This document shows positions 18,204-27,285 of a DNA stretch of 64,000 nucleotides, one piece after another. Numbering within the stretch: position 1 is the stretch's first letter; every line of letters starts with the position of its first letter. A program made the translations under genes and the position numbers. The DNA is taken from positions 4,321,001-4,385,000 of the forward strand of contig NZ_CP100647.1 in the NCBI RefSeq assembly GCF_024266585.1. The letters are read 5' to 3'. The stretch is from Xanthomonas sacchari. Lineage in GTDB: Bacteria > Pseudomonadota > Gammaproteobacteria > Xanthomonadales > Xanthomonadaceae. The notes under the pieces are model-generated. The model did not search any database and had not been told where the DNA came from. It saw only the letters and a program-made list of their open reading frames with translations.

Positions 18204-19037
18204 CTAGGCATCGAACAGCGCGCCTTGCGGATCCGGCGGCGGCGAGGTGTCGTACAAGCGCTGGAATTCCTCACGGCAGGCGCGCAAGGGATCGTGCATC
18301 AGGAACTCGGCCAGGCGCGCGTGCCAGGCCGGCCAGCGCGTGGCCAGCGCATCCATGTCGCCGTCGGCGGCGCGGCCTTCGCCACTGCAGGCCACATGCG
18401 CGGTCTCGCACAACACGTTGCGCCAGCCGAGCCCGGCCATGCGCAGCGACAGGTCGGTCAGCGCCGCATACCAGGACCCGTAGCTGCTGGCGTCCAGGCC
18501 GCCGGCGCGCTGCCGCGCCACGCCGCGCAGGACCACCGCGTGGCACACCGCCGACGGCAGTTCCGGATGCAGCGGCGGCAACGCCGCGCAGGTCCGCGCC
18601 AGGCGCTCGGGATCCTCGGGCAGCGGGTTGATCTCGCCCAGCCGCGGCCACGCACAGGCTTCGCCGGCATTGCTCCACGGCGTGGCGCTGGCGATGGCCG
18701 CATCGCGCGCCAGGCAGGCGCTCAACTGCTGCAGCCAGCCCGGCCCGGGCTGCGCATCGGCGGCCAGCACCGCCACGTCGGCATCGCCGCAGGCGCGCAG
18801 CATCTCGTCCATATGCGCCACCTCGCCGAGCATGCGCGGCCGCCGCGTGTAGTCGGCCTGCAGGCGCGTGCGCGCCAGCCAGGCCTCGATCACGCGGATG
18901 CCGCGCGGGCCGGCCTGCGCATCGTCGGCCAGCCACACGCGGGTACCGGCCGGCGTGTTCTCCTCCAGCGCACCGAGGCAGGCGTCCAGGGCGACGTCGT
19001 CGACGCCGACCGCCAGCAGCACGATGGGCAGGCTCAC
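18204..19037 (-). CDS. Glycosyltransferase-like (GT-A) protein downstream of xpsD
   Basis: A 277-residue product resembling family 2 glycosyltransferases: PIVLLAVGVDDVALDACLGAL at the start, a nucleotide-binding-like strand RVWLADDAQAG, and AVLAADAQPGPGWLQQL in the DxD position. The acceptor region is less typical. The start is GTG, four bases after the xpsD stop, so it is probably translated from the xps transcript. It is not a core secretion component; its role with the Xps system is unknown. The multi-hairpin element follows its stop and probably ends the transcript. Confidence 0.65.
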   Translation of the reverse strand: MSLPIVLLAVGVDDVALDACLGALEENTPAGTRVWLADDAQAGPRGIRVIEAWLARTRLQADYTRRPRMLGEVAHMDEMLRACGDADVAVLAADAQPGPGWLQQLSACLARDAAIASATPWSNAGEACAWPRLGEINPLPEDPERLARTCAALPPLHPELPSAVCHAVVLRGVARQRAGGLDASSYGSWYAALTDLSLRMAGLGWRNVLCETAHVACSGEGRAADGDMDALATRWPAWHARLAEFLMHDPLRACREEFQRLYDTSPPPDPQGALFDA

Positions 19038-19041
19038 CCGC

Positions 19042-21342
19042 TTACTTCTTGCCGCGTACCGGCAGCGGCTCCATGGCCTTGAACTTCTGCCCGTACTCGT
19101 CGGTGAGATTGCGCGCTTCCTGCGGGTTGCGCACGATCGTCGGGGTCAGCAGCACGATCACTTCGTTGCGGTTCTTCTGCTGGGTCTTCTGTCCGAACAA
19201 CGCGCCGACCACAGGCAACTTGCTCAGGTACGGCACGCCGCTGCTGCCGTCGGTGGTGCTGTCGTTGATCAGGCCGGCGAGCATGATGGTGTCGCCGCTC
19301 TGCACCGCCGCCTCGGTCTTGACCCGGCGGGTGTTGATATCGACGTTGCAGGCCGAGCTGTTGACGATGGTGCTGGAGGACGTACATGCCGTCGGCCGCG
19401 CGCCCGGCGTGCTGACCTCTTGCACGATGTCCAGGAACACCATGCCGTCCTTGGTGACCCGCGGGCGCACCTTGAGGATCACGCCGGTGTCGATGTACTG
19501 GACCGACGAGTAGCTGGTGTCGGTGCCGATACCCGTGTTGATCGAAGTGGAATTAATCGGAATCCGCGTGCCCACGTTGAGGGTGGCTTCGGCGTTGTTG
19601 CGCACGAACACCGACGGGGTCTGCAGCAGCTTGAGGTTGGTGACCTTGTCCAGGGCGGTGATGACCGCCGCAGCATTGGTGCCGAGGAAGGTCCAGCCGA
19701 GGCCGCTGCTGCCGGTGATCTTGCCGGCGATATCGCCCCAGATCTTGCGACCGGCCGCGCTGGGCAAGCCTGCGCCCGGGCCGAGGCCGGTGGAATTGGC
19801 CACGGTGGAATCGGCGGAGGCGTTGACCGAATTCTCGAAGAACCAGTTCACGCCGTACTGCAGATCGCCGGTCAGGCTGACCTCGGCCACCTGCGCCTCG
19901 ATGTGCACCTGCATCGGCATCACGTCGAGCTTCTCGACCACGTCGCGGATCGAGCGCCAGGCCTGCGGGGTCGAGCGCACCAGCAAGGTGTTGGTTTCCT
20001 CCACCGCCGAGACGCCGACCTTGTCGCCCTGCACTTCCAGGGTCACGCTGCCGTTGCCGGCGGTGCGCGGCGACAGCTGCAGGCTGCCGTTGCCCAGGCC
20101 GCCGCCGCTGCTGCCGGAAGAACTGCTCCCGCCCAGGCTGTCGCTACTGCCGCCCAGGCTGCCGCCCACGCCGCCGCCCAGGCTGCTGCTGTCGCTGCCG
20201 TTGAAGCCGCCCAGGCCGCCGCCGTTCAACTGGCTCATCTGCGAGCCCGGCATCAGCGAGGCGTTGGAATCGCCGCGGTTGCCGCCGCCGGCGCCGAACA
20301 CTTCGGCCAGGCGGTCGGCCAGGTCCTTGGCCTTGATGTACTTGAGCTCGTAGGAGAACAGCCGCGCGCCGCCGCCGGCGCTGTCGATGCGGTCCAGCCA
20401 CTCCTGGATCTGGTCCAGGTAGCGCGCCTGCGGGGTGATCACCAGCACCGCATTGGCGTTCTCCAGCGGCATGAAGCGGAACATGCCGGCGCTGGGGGTC
20501 TTGCTGTTCTCACCGAACACCTTCTCCAGGTCGGCCGCGACCTGCTCGGCCTTGCCGGACTGGATCGGGAACACGCCCACCGACATGCCCGACAACCAGT
20601 CGACGTCGAAGATCTGCACCGTGCGCAGGTAGTTCTCCAGTTCGGCGCGGGTGCCGCCCAGGGTGATGACGTTGCGCGAGCTGTCGATGCCGACGATGGC
20701 GTTGGGCCGCGCGTACGGCTCCAGCACCTTCTTCATTTCGCTGGCGGAGATGTACTTCAGCGGCACCACCCGCACCTCGAAGCCGCGCGCACTGGCCGGC
20801 GAGGCGGTGCTCGGCGCCACCGTGCCGGCCAGGGCCTGGTCGGCGGGGACGATGTTGTAGCGGCCGCCGCTGTAGACCATGCGCGCGTTGTTCCAGCCCA
20901 GCACCATCTCCAGCAGGTTCAGCGCCTGCGCCGGCGACACCGGCTTGGGCGTGGCCAGGGTCACCGTACCCTGCACGCCCGGCGCGATCACGTAGTTCTG
21001 CCCGAGCATGTCGCCGAGGATGGCCTTGACCACCGCCTGCAGCGATTCGCCCTCGAAGTTGAAGGTGGCGCTGCCGCTGCTGGCATTGCCCAGCGAGGGC
21101 GCCGGCGCGGCGGCGGCCGCGGAGTTGATCATGGTGCCGCTGCCGCGGCGGATCACCGGGGCGGTGCGCTCGGGCAAGGCATTGGGATCGGCCGGGCCGC
21201 CCTGGCCGTCGGTCTGGGTACTGCCGGCCGCGCCCACCTGGGGGTTGATCGCGGCGCCGCGACGGATGTCCGGCGAGGGCGTGGTGGCGCAGCCGGCCAC
21301 CAGGCCGATGGCGAGGAACAGGGAAAACAGACGCGGCGTCAT
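19042..21342 (-). CDS. xpsD: Type II secretion secretin XpsD (GspD)
   Basis: Outer-membrane secretin that forms the exit channel of the Xps system. The 766-residue product starts with a lipoprotein signal peptide (IGLVAGC, Cys18). N-domains follow: LQAVVKAILGDMLGQNYVI, VPLKYISASEMKKVLEPYA and LIVTPQ-type repeats; a Gly/Ser-rich linker (about residues 370-420) interrupts the N3 domain. The C-terminal secretin domain shows NSTSINTGIGTD, VILKVRPRVTKDG, GDTIMLAGLI and VPYLSKLPVVGALF. It is the last core gene of the cluster, eleven bases after xpsN, as in X. campestris. Confidence 0.96.
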   Translation of the reverse strand: MTPRLFSLFLAIGLVAGCATTPSPDIRRGAAINPQVGAAGSTQTDGQGGPADPNALPERTAPVIRRGSGTMINSAAAAAPAPSLGNASSGSATFNFEGESLQAVVKAILGDMLGQNYVIAPGVQGTVTLATPKPVSPAQALNLLEMVLGWNNARMVYSGGRYNIVPADQALAGTVAPSTASPASARGFEVRVVPLKYISASEMKKVLEPYARPNAIVGIDSSRNVITLGGTRAELENYLRTVQIFDVDWLSGMSVGVFPIQSGKAEQVAADLEKVFGENSKTPSAGMFRFMPLENANAVLVITPQARYLDQIQEWLDRIDSAGGGARLFSYELKYIKAKDLADRLAEVFGAGGGNRGDSNASLMPGSQMSQLNGGGLGGFNGSDSSSLGGGVGGSLGGSSDSLGGSSSSGSSGGGLGNGSLQLSPRTAGNGSVTLEVQGDKVGVSAVEETNTLLVRSTPQAWRSIRDVVEKLDVMPMQVHIEAQVAEVSLTGDLQYGVNWFFENSVNASADSTVANSTGLGPGAGLPSAAGRKIWGDIAGKITGSSGLGWTFLGTNAAAVITALDKVTNLKLLQTPSVFVRNNAEATLNVGTRIPINSTSINTGIGTDTSYSSVQYIDTGVILKVRPRVTKDGMVFLDIVQEVSTPGARPTACTSSSTIVNSSACNVDINTRRVKTEAAVQSGDTIMLAGLINDSTTDGSSGVPYLSKLPVVGALFGQKTQQKNRNEVIVLLTPTIVRNPQEARNLTDEYGQKFKAMEPLPVRGKK

Positions 21343-21353
21343 GCGATCACTCT

Positions 21354-22127
21354 TCAAGGGTTCTGGCCTGATGGGTTGTTCTGGCGCTGTTGCTGCAATT
21401 GCCGGCGCCGCGCTTCGATCCGTTCGCGGATCGCCTGCAACTGCTCCGACGACGGCGCCGGGGACGCGGGCTGGGGCGCGGACGGGGTCGGCGCCTGGTT
21501 CGGCACCGTGGTGGGGGTGGCCGGGGTCGGCGGACGCTGCATGCCGGCGTTGGGCTGGCCGTTGCCCGCGGCGGCCTGCGGCGGCACCTGCCCGGCGGCC
21601 GCGCGCCCGGCCTGGCCGAGCACGGTCGGCGGCTGCCCGCCCTTGCCGTCGAACACCTTCAGCTCCAGGGTCTGGGTGCCGCCGGCGCCGCTGACCGTGG
21701 CCTGGCGCGGCGCCAGCGACAGCAGCCGCCAGCCCTGCACCGCGTCGCCGCCTTCCTTGAGGCGCAGCGACTCGCCCTGCTCGGTGGTCAGCGTCGCCAT
21801 CTTGAAGCGATCGGTGAGCAGCACGCCGGTCAGGCGCACGTTGGGCGCGGCGGCCTGGCCGTTGTCGGCGCTGAGGAAGAACGGATGCGGGCGGCGATCC
21901 TCGGCGAACACCGGCCGCGCGGCGATCTCGCCGTACTGCGAGAAATCGCCCAGGCGGTGCGCGGTGGCCGCGGGCAGGCCCGGCAGCCGCTGCAGCATCG
22001 ACGGATCGTCGGGCAGCGGCGCCACCCGCTCGCCGAGTCCGCCCAGGCCCAGCGCCCAGACCAGCAGGCCCCACAGCGCCAGCGTGCCCAGCCACACGGT
22101 GCGCAGGCCCATCGCTTCAATTCGCAT
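21354..22127 (-). CDS. xpsN: Type II secretion protein XpsN
   Basis: A 257-residue inner-membrane protein with one N-terminal helix (VWLGTLALWGLLVWALGLGG), a periplasmic homology-region-like part (YGEIAARPVFAEDRRPHPFF, VRLTGVLLTDRFKMATL) and a Pro/Gln-rich C-terminal tail ending in a charged helix. In Xanthomonas XpsN takes the place of GspC, linking XpsL/XpsM to the XpsD secretin. No separate gspC gene is present in the window, which agrees. It overlaps xpsM by eleven bases and precedes xpsD. Confidence 0.9.
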   Translation of the reverse strand: MRIEAMGLRTVWLGTLALWGLLVWALGLGGLGERVAPLPDDPSMLQRLPGLPAATAHRLGDFSQYGEIAARPVFAEDRRPHPFFLSADNGQAAAPNVRLTGVLLTDRFKMATLTTEQGESLRLKEGGDAVQGWRLLSLAPRQATVSGAGGTQTLELKVFDGKGGQPPTVLGQAGRAAAGQVPPQAAAGNGQPNAGMQRPPTPATPTTVPNQAPTPSAPQPASPAPSSEQLQAIRERIEARRRQLQQQRQNNPSGQNP

Positions 22128-22929
22128 GGCGGCCCTCCACCTGTTGCGGCAGGTCCGCCGGCGCGGCAGCCGGGGCGCCCGGCAGGTTGGTCGCGCCGGG
22201 CGCGGCCGGCGGCGACGGCACCGTGGCCGGCTCGCTCGGCCCGGCGCCGGCGGAACCGCCGGCGTTCATCACCGGGGCGGTCGCGGCGGGTGCCGCCGCC
22301 GCGGACGGGTCCGGCGTGGCGGATGCCGGCGGCGCCGGCATCGCGTTCGGGCGCAGGTAGCCGGCCAGTTCGAAGGCCACGTCCAGGCCGTTGCCGCTTT
22401 CGCCCGGCGAGAGCTGGTAGCGCTGCGCCATCACGTTGAGGTTGTCGATGAACAGCGCCGGCGTGCCGCTCTCCAGCGCATGCAGCACGGCGGCCAGTTC
22501 CGGCGTGCCGCAGCGCAGGCGCACCTGCACCGCGACCCGGGTGAAGCGGTCGCTGCGATTGTCGGCGGCCAGCGGCGAGCGGTTGCTGATCGCGCAACTG
22601 CGGTTGCCCGGGCTGGCCGTGGCCACTGCGCTCTCCAGGCGCTGTACCAGGCCGGCCGAGGCCAGCTCGGCCGAGGTCTCGCGCAGGAAACCCGGGCGCG
22701 TGGCCAGTTCGCGCTGCGCCTGCTGCAGCCGTTGCGCCACCTGCGGCGCCTGCTGCAACTGCATGCGCACGCGCAACTCGCGCTGGCGCAGTTCCTGGAG
22801 CTGCGCATCGACCTCGCGCATCGGCACGGTCCACCACGGATGCACCAGCACCAGGTAGCCCAGCGCCAGCGCCGCCAGCAGCAGGCCCAGGGCCAGCCAG
22901 CGGTCGCGCTTATCGACCTGCACCGGCAT
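22117..22929 (-). CDS. xpsM: Type II secretion protein XpsM (GspM)
   Basis: A 270-residue bitopic inner-membrane protein. It has a short cytoplasmic start, one helix (WLALGLLLAALALGYLVLVHP), a coiled-coil-like stretch (about 38-80), a ferredoxin-like periplasmic domain with LAAVLHALESGTPALFIDNL, and an Ala/Pro-rich C-terminal tail longer than usual. GspM pairs with GspL to form the inner-membrane platform. It overlaps xpsL by 20 bases and xpsN by eleven. Confidence 0.92.
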   Translation of the reverse strand: MPVQVDKRDRWLALGLLLAALALGYLVLVHPWWTVPMREVDAQLQELRQRELRVRMQLQQAPQVAQRLQQAQRELATRPGFLRETSAELASAGLVQRLESAVATASPGNRSCAISNRSPLAADNRSDRFTRVAVQVRLRCGTPELAAVLHALESGTPALFIDNLNVMAQRYQLSPGESGNGLDVAFELAGYLRPNAMPAPPASATPDPSAAAAPAATAPVMNAGGSAGAGPSEPATVPSPPAAPGATNLPGAPAAAPADLPQQVEGRHAN

Positions 22930-24034
22930 CGGCGGCCTCCTTGCGCTTGGTCCCGGCCAGTTCGGCGGTGAGGGTGAAGCGGTCGCGATGGCTGCCCGGA
23001 TCGGCCTGCAGCACGCCGGTCAGCGACGGCGTGCGCCACAGGGGCGAGCCTTCCAGCCGCCCGACCAGCGACGAGGCTTCGCTGCTGAGGCCGATCAACT
23101 GCAACTGATTGCCCTCGATCGAGAACTTCTCCAGATAGGTGCCCTCCGGCAGGCGCTTGCTCAGTTCGTTCCAGACCTCCACCGAGGCCGGGCGCTCGGC
23201 GCGCAGTTGGTCGAAGAACGCGGCGCCTTCGACCAGGTCGAGCAGTTGCTGGCGCTGCGCGGCCACCGCGCGCGCGCGCTGCGCGCCGCTGTCCACCTGC
23301 GTGCGCAGGTGCTCCAGCGCGTCGCGGCGGTTGTCCAGCAGTTGCCAACCGGCCGCAAATAGCGCCAGCAGCGCGGTGGCGGCGAGGATCGCGTTCCAGC
23401 GCCGCATCGGGTCGGCGCGACGGTGGCGCTGTTCCTGCGGCAGCAGGTTCACGCCCAGCGGCGCGCCATCGCTGCCGGCGACGTCGATGCCGGCCAGGGT
23501 CGGGCGCAGCGCGCCGGCGCTGGCCTGCAGGTCGTCGAGCACGCGGCGCGGGGCCACCACCAGTTCGACATCGAGCTGGGCGTCGTCGCGGCGGCCGTCG
23601 GCGCGCACGTCGTAGATCACCTGGTCGGCCTGGAACGGGGTCTGCCGGTCGATCTCGAACTTCACCACCTCGCGCAGGTGCTCGGCCGCCGCCGCCGGCA
23701 GGCGCAGCCGGCGTTGCAGCGCCGCCTCGGCCGGCAGCAGCCACACCCGCGGCAGCGCCGCCAGGCGCGGCCCCAGCAGCGCATCCAGTTCGTCGGGCAG
23801 CAGCGGCCACGGCAACGCCAGCGGCGCGCCCAGCTCGGACTCGACCTGCCGCGCCAGCATCAGTTGCTCGCCCTGGCGCCACAGCAGCAGCCGCGCCTGC
23901 GACCAGCCCAGCTGCAGCTGCCAGCGCGGCGGCAGCCACGCCATCAGCGACCGCTGCCACCAGGACAGCAGCCCGCCCGCACCGGGGGCGATGCGTACGC
24001 CAAGTTTGTCCATCGTGTCGCGCCACGCCGTCAT
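22910..24034 (-). CDS. xpsL: Type II secretion protein XpsL (GspL)
   Basis: A 374-residue bitopic protein. The cytoplasmic half is an actin-like domain of the PilM/GspL kind that recruits the XpsE ATPase ([36 protein letters not shown]). A transmembrane helix follows ([19 protein letters not shown]), then a coiled coil and a PilN-like periplasmic domain ([20 protein letters not shown]). The start overlaps the xpsK stop as ATGA. It corresponds to a PilM-PilN fusion, normal for Xanthomonas XpsL. Confidence 0.93.
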   Translation of the reverse strand: MTAWRDTMDKLGVRIAPGAGGLLSWWQRSLMAWLPPRWQLQLGWSQARLLLWRQGEQLMLARQVESELGAPLALPWPLLPDELDALLGPRLAALPRVWLLPAEAALQRRLRLPAAAAEHLREVVKFEIDRQTPFQADQVIYDVRADGRRDDAQLDVELVVAPRRVLDDLQASAGALRPTLAGIDVAGSDGAPLGVNLLPQEQRHRRADPMRRWNAILAATALLALFAAGWQLLDNRRDALEHLRTQVDSGAQRARAVAAQRQQLLDLVEGAAFFDQLRAERPASVEVWNELSKRLPEGTYLEKFSIEGNQLQLIGLSSEASSLVGRLEGSPLWRTPSLTGVLQADPGSHRDRFTLTAELAGTKRKEAADAGAGR

Positions 24035-24888
24035 CGCACCGTCGTTCCTTCTTCCCAACGCAGCACAGTGTAGGCGGAGCCCGGCAGCGCCGACGAGCCT
24101 GGGCGCACCACCGCGCGCAACACGCCCTCGCGGCCATTGCCCAGCCGCGCCCGGCTTTCGATGCTGTAGGTGCCGCCACCGCCCAGGCCGACCATGCCGA
24201 GCTGGGTCTGGTCGGTGCGTTCGCGCTGCGCCAGCACCTGCTGCGCGTCCAGGCCGAGCGCGGTCAGCACCGGCCCCGGCGCGAAGTCCGGTGTCGGCCG
24301 CGACACGCCGGCGTACAGGGTCAGGTTGGGCAGCAGCTTGGCGTACAACGCAGGGTCCATCCCCAGCACCAGTTGCAGTTCGGCCAGGCTCTCGAACGGC
24401 GCATCCTTGGCGCCGTAGGGCAGGCCGGCGGCGGCGTAATCCGGATCCTCGGCGCCGTTGGGCTGGGTCAGGTTGTCCGGATCGCGCCAGTCCACGATCG
24501 CCGCGGCGATGCGCTCGGCGCGCTGCGGATCCTCGCCGACCGCGCGCACCAGCGCCGCCAGCAGCGGCGCATCGGCCATGTTCAGGTCGACCTTGCCGCT
24601 CTCGTCGGTGACCCGCAGGTCGACCGTGGCGCCTTCGTACTGCCAACGGTAGCGCCGGCCGTCGGCACGCCAGCCCGGCTGCGTGGCGGTGCCGGCGAGC
24701 CGGGTCAGCGCGTATTCCAGGCCGGCGCGGGCGCGCTCCTGCGCCTCGGCGCCGTCGCCGAGCACCTTGCCCTGCAGGTTCTCGGTGCGCGCGGTCAGCG
24801 CGAAGGCGCCGATCAGGGCGGTCAGCAGCGCGATCAGCCACAGCACCAGCACCAGCGCCGCGCCGCGGTTGTTGCGTGCCGCGCTCAC
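24031..24888 (-). CDS. xpsK: Type II secretion minor pseudopilin XpsK (GspK)
   Basis: A 285-residue pseudopilin. The N-terminus is [20 protein letters not shown]: a short basic leader with Gly before the processing point and a hydrophobic helix; like other GspK proteins it lacks the Glu5 of the major pilins. The large alpha-domain inserted in the globular head shows [18 protein letters not shown] and DWRDPDN. The start is a GTG overlapping the xpsJ stop (GTGA), chosen over farther upstream codons because it gives a normal leader. It caps the pseudopilus with XpsI and XpsJ. Confidence 0.92.
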   Translation of the reverse strand: MSAARNNRGAALVLVLWLIALLTALIGAFALTARTENLQGKVLGDGAEAQERARAGLEYALTRLAGTATQPGWRADGRRYRWQYEGATVDLRVTDESGKVDLNMADAPLLAALVRAVGEDPQRAERIAAAIVDWRDPDNLTQPNGAEDPDYAAAGLPYGAKDAPFESLAELQLVLGMDPALYAKLLPNLTLYAGVSRPTPDFAPGPVLTALGLDAQQVLAQRERTDQTQLGMVGLGGGGTYSIESRARLGNGREGVLRAVVRPGSSALPGSAYTVLRWEEGTTVR

Positions 24889-25538
24889 TGCCGCATCTCC
24901 GCGCCGCCGGCCTGGCGCAGCGCCACCACCAGCGGCGGCCACGCCACGCCGTCACCGCTGCGCAGCTCGATCGAGACCAGCAGCGGCAGCGTGTCGGTGC
25001 GCTCCCAGCGCTCCTGCCACGGGCCGATGGTGCCGCGCTCCGGGTCCAGGCCGCGGTAGCGGAAGCGCACCTCGCGCAGGTCGCGCGCCAGCGGCTCGGG
25101 CGGACGCGGCGGCGTCTCGGCCAGTTGCTTGCCGGCCTGTACCTGCACCAGCGCGATCGTCAGCTGCCGGTGGTCGCCGTCGCCGCTGACCCGCAGGTCG
25201 TGCAGGTAGGGGCCGCCGCGGCCGAGGTACTCGGGCAGATCGGCCACGAACTGCATGCGCTGCGGTTCGCCGACGAAGCGCACCGGCTGCAGGGTGTGCG
25301 TGTCGATGTCCAGCGGCAGCGACTGCGCGCCGCTCAGGCGCCGGCGCAGGAAGCCCTCGACCGCACGCATGCGTTCGCTGCGCCCGGCGATCGCCTCGCC
25401 GCGGCCGCTGATCGCCATCGCCGAGCGCAGCGTGGCGAAGGCCAGGGTCAGGCCGCCGACCAGCAGCACCGTGGCCAGCAGCACCTCGATCAAGGTGAAG
25501 CCGCGCATCCCGGCGCGGCGCGGCGCGCGCAGGCTCAT
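24885..25538 (-). CDS. xpsJ: Type II secretion minor pseudopilin XpsJ (GspJ)
   Basis: A 217-residue pseudopilin. The prepilin motif is [19 protein letters not shown]: cleavage after Gly, Phe at +1 and Glu at +5. The globular part carries typical GspJ sequence, [17 protein letters not shown] and [17 protein letters not shown] overlaps with the xpsI stop. Confidence 0.93.
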   Translation of the reverse strand: MSLRAPRRAGMRGFTLIEVLLATVLLVGGLTLAFATLRSAMAISGRGEAIAGRSERMRAVEGFLRRRLSGAQSLPLDIDTHTLQPVRFVGEPQRMQFVADLPEYLGRGGPYLHDLRVSGDGDHRQLTIALVQVQAGKQLAETPPRPPEPLARDLREVRFRYRGLDPERGTIGPWQERWERTDTLPLLVSIELRSGDGVAWPPLVVALRQAGGAEMRQ

Positions 25539-25951
25539 TGCGGCACCCCGGCGCTCTGCGGCGCGACCAGGCGCAGGGTCTTCCACTGCAGCGCCTGCGC
25601 CGGCGCCTCGCCCCAGCGCACCTGCAGGGTCAGTTGCAGCAGGGTCGGCGCGCCGGGCACCACCGCCGCATCCGGCGGCCGCCGCGGATCCGCGTAGGGC
25701 GCCACGTCCAGGGTCCAGCGGTAGCCGCCCTGCTCCAGCGTGCCCTGGCTGCGCCCCGGCTGCAGCGGCTGCTCCACGCCCTGCGCCGCCAGCAGCGACT
25801 GCGCGTACAGGGTGGCGCGGCTCAGTTGATCGGCACGCTGCACCTGGCGCGCGGCGCCGGACAGCGAGCCGAGCAGCAGGGTCAGCGCCAGCGCCAGCAG
25901 CGCGAACGCCACGATCACCTCGATCAGGGTGTAGCCGCGCTGGCGGTTCAT
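25535..25951 (-). CDS. xpsI: Type II secretion minor pseudopilin XpsI (GspI)
   Basis: A 138-residue pseudopilin with a very short leader (MNRQRG) and processing site before YTLIEVIVAFALLAL, Glu at +5. The head includes LYAQSLLAAQGVEQPL, matching the GspI pattern. Both ends overlap neighbours by four bases (ATGA), so translation is coupled through xpsH-xpsI-xpsJ. It nucleates the pseudopilus tip with XpsJ and XpsK. Confidence 0.93.
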   Translation of the reverse strand: MNRQRGYTLIEVIVAFALLALALTLLLGSLSGAARQVQRADQLSRATLYAQSLLAAQGVEQPLQPGRSQGTLEQGGYRWTLDVAPYADPRRPPDAAVVPGAPTLLQLTLQVRWGEAPAQALQWKTLRLVAPQSAGVPQ

Positions 25952-26466
25952 GAGCCCGCCTGCTCCGGCGCACGCCCGACCGTGACCTCGCCGGTCAGCC
26001 AGGTCACGTCGATGCGCCAGCGCGCCTGGCGCGCCTGCAGCTCGATGCGCCCGCCGGTGGAGGCGCCGTCCTCGAAGAACTGGATCGCGCCCTCGCCGTC
26101 GCGGCGCTGCGCCTGGCGCGCGCCGGTGAAGCGGATCGTCAGCGACGGCGGAATCTCGCCGTGGCGGCCGTTGGGCGCCTGCCAGCGGTGCGCCTGCGGG
26201 TCGATCAGAAAGCGCTGCGGCTGGCCGCTGGCGATCGCCTGGGTGCGGGTGTAGCGCAGTTGCGAGGCGATCTCCTTGGCCGCCGAGCGCAGGCGCATGC
26301 CGTCGATGCCGCCGGTCAGCACCGAGGCCGCCAGCAGCGCGGCGATCGCGATCAGGCCCACCACCAGCAGCATCTCCAGCAGCGACACGCCGCGCATGCG
26401 CGCACGCGCAGCCGGCGCGCCCGCCGGCGCGCCGAAGCGCAGCGCGCCGGCAGGGGCCTGGATCAC
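25948..26466 (-). CDS. xpsH: Type II secretion minor pseudopilin XpsH (GspH)
   Basis: A 172-residue pseudopilin; processing before VSLLEMLLVVGLIAI with Glu at +5. The GspH head follows (LRSAAKEIASQLRYTRTQAI, FFEDGASTGGRIEL). The assumed start is a GTG at 26466, nine bases after the xpsG stop, which gives an Ala/Gly-rich leader of 26 residues; an ATG at 26397 would give a leader of only three residues. The start is thus uncertain, the identity is not. Confidence 0.88.
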   Translation of the reverse strand: MIQAPAGALRFGAPAGAPAARARMRGVSLLEMLLVVGLIAIAALLAASVLTGGIDGMRLRSAAKEIASQLRYTRTQAIASGQPQRFLIDPQAHRWQAPNGRHGEIPPSLTIRFTGARQAQRRDGEGAIQFFEDGASTGGRIELQARQARWRIDVTWLTGEVTVGRAPEQAGS

Positions 26467-26475
26467 GGCGCCGGA

Positions 26476-26913
26476 TCACTCGTACTTGATGTCGGCGTCG
26501 TAACTGCTGCCGCCGGGCTGGCCATCCTTGCCGAGGCTGATCAGGTCGAACGGGCGGCCTTCGCCGGGCACCTTGTACTCGATCGGGTGGCCCCAGGGGT
26601 CGTTCAGTTCGGCGGGCTTGGCGTACGGGCCGAGCCAGCCGCTGACGCCGCCCGGCGCGGTGACCAGGTCGTCGAGCTTGGACGGCAGCTTGCCGGTATC
26701 GAGCTGGTAGTTGTCGACCTTGCCGGCCAGGGTCTGGATCTGCGACTTGGCCAGGTTGGCCTTGCCGCGGTCGGCGCCGCCGAGCACGCGGCTGCCGACC
26801 AGGGTCAGCACCGCGCCGATCAGCACGATGACGATGATGATTTCCAGCAGGCTCATGCCCGCCTGGCGTGCGGCGGACGGGGAACGGGTCAGGGAGCGGC
26901 GGAGAGTACGCAT
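26476..26913 (-). CDS. xpsG: Type II secretion major pseudopilin XpsG (GspG)
   Basis: A 145-residue major pseudopilin, the building block of the periplasmic piston. The leader ends RQAG, then MSLLEIIIVIVLIGAVL with Glu at +5. The C-terminal region has the GspG calcium-site loop sequence (WGHPIEYKVPGEG, SLGKDGQPGG). It is preceded by AAGGA and separated from xpsF by 372 bases, more than any other gap in the cluster, so it may have its own promoter to reach the higher level needed for the major pilin. Confidence 0.95.
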   Translation of the reverse strand: MRTLRRSLTRSPSAARQAGMSLLEIIIVIVLIGAVLTLVGSRVLGGADRGKANLAKSQIQTLAGKVDNYQLDTGKLPSKLDDLVTAPGGVSGWLGPYAKPAELNDPWGHPIEYKVPGEGRPFDLISLGKDGQPGGSSYDADIKYE

Positions 26914-27285
26914 TGCATCGGATCCTTGCGGTGGAAGACCTATGTAGCCGAACACGGTGACGATGGCTGCCGGCGCCAGCCGGCGGTACAGCGGCGCGTC
27001 ACGCACGCCGTCACACCTGGCAGCGGAGGATCCGTGCCGCGCGCACGCACGGCCGCGGCCGGCGCGCGCGGCGCCGCTGGCAATGGGACAGGGGCGACGG
27101 CCGAAGGTTCCCGCCCGGGACCGCGCGGCGTCACAGTCCGCGACAGCCGTCCGAGGCCAGGCCATGCGCGGGCGTGCGGCGCCCCATCCGCCATGGCGCG
27201 CCGCGCGGGCGCTGCGGGCAAGGCCACCGCGCTGCATGGCGCCGCAGTCCCGGCGCCGGACACGCCGGCCCGGCCCGCCATGACC
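26914..27285. other. Long gap between xpsF and xpsG
   Basis: 372 bases without a convincing gene. An open frame on the minus strand exists but has the skewed Arg/Pro/Ala composition of GC-rich noise. TACATA at about 26942 on the minus strand could be part of an xpsG promoter; no good -35 was found. A small hairpin, GCCGGC/GCCGGC, is near 26972-26987. Confidence 0.4.
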
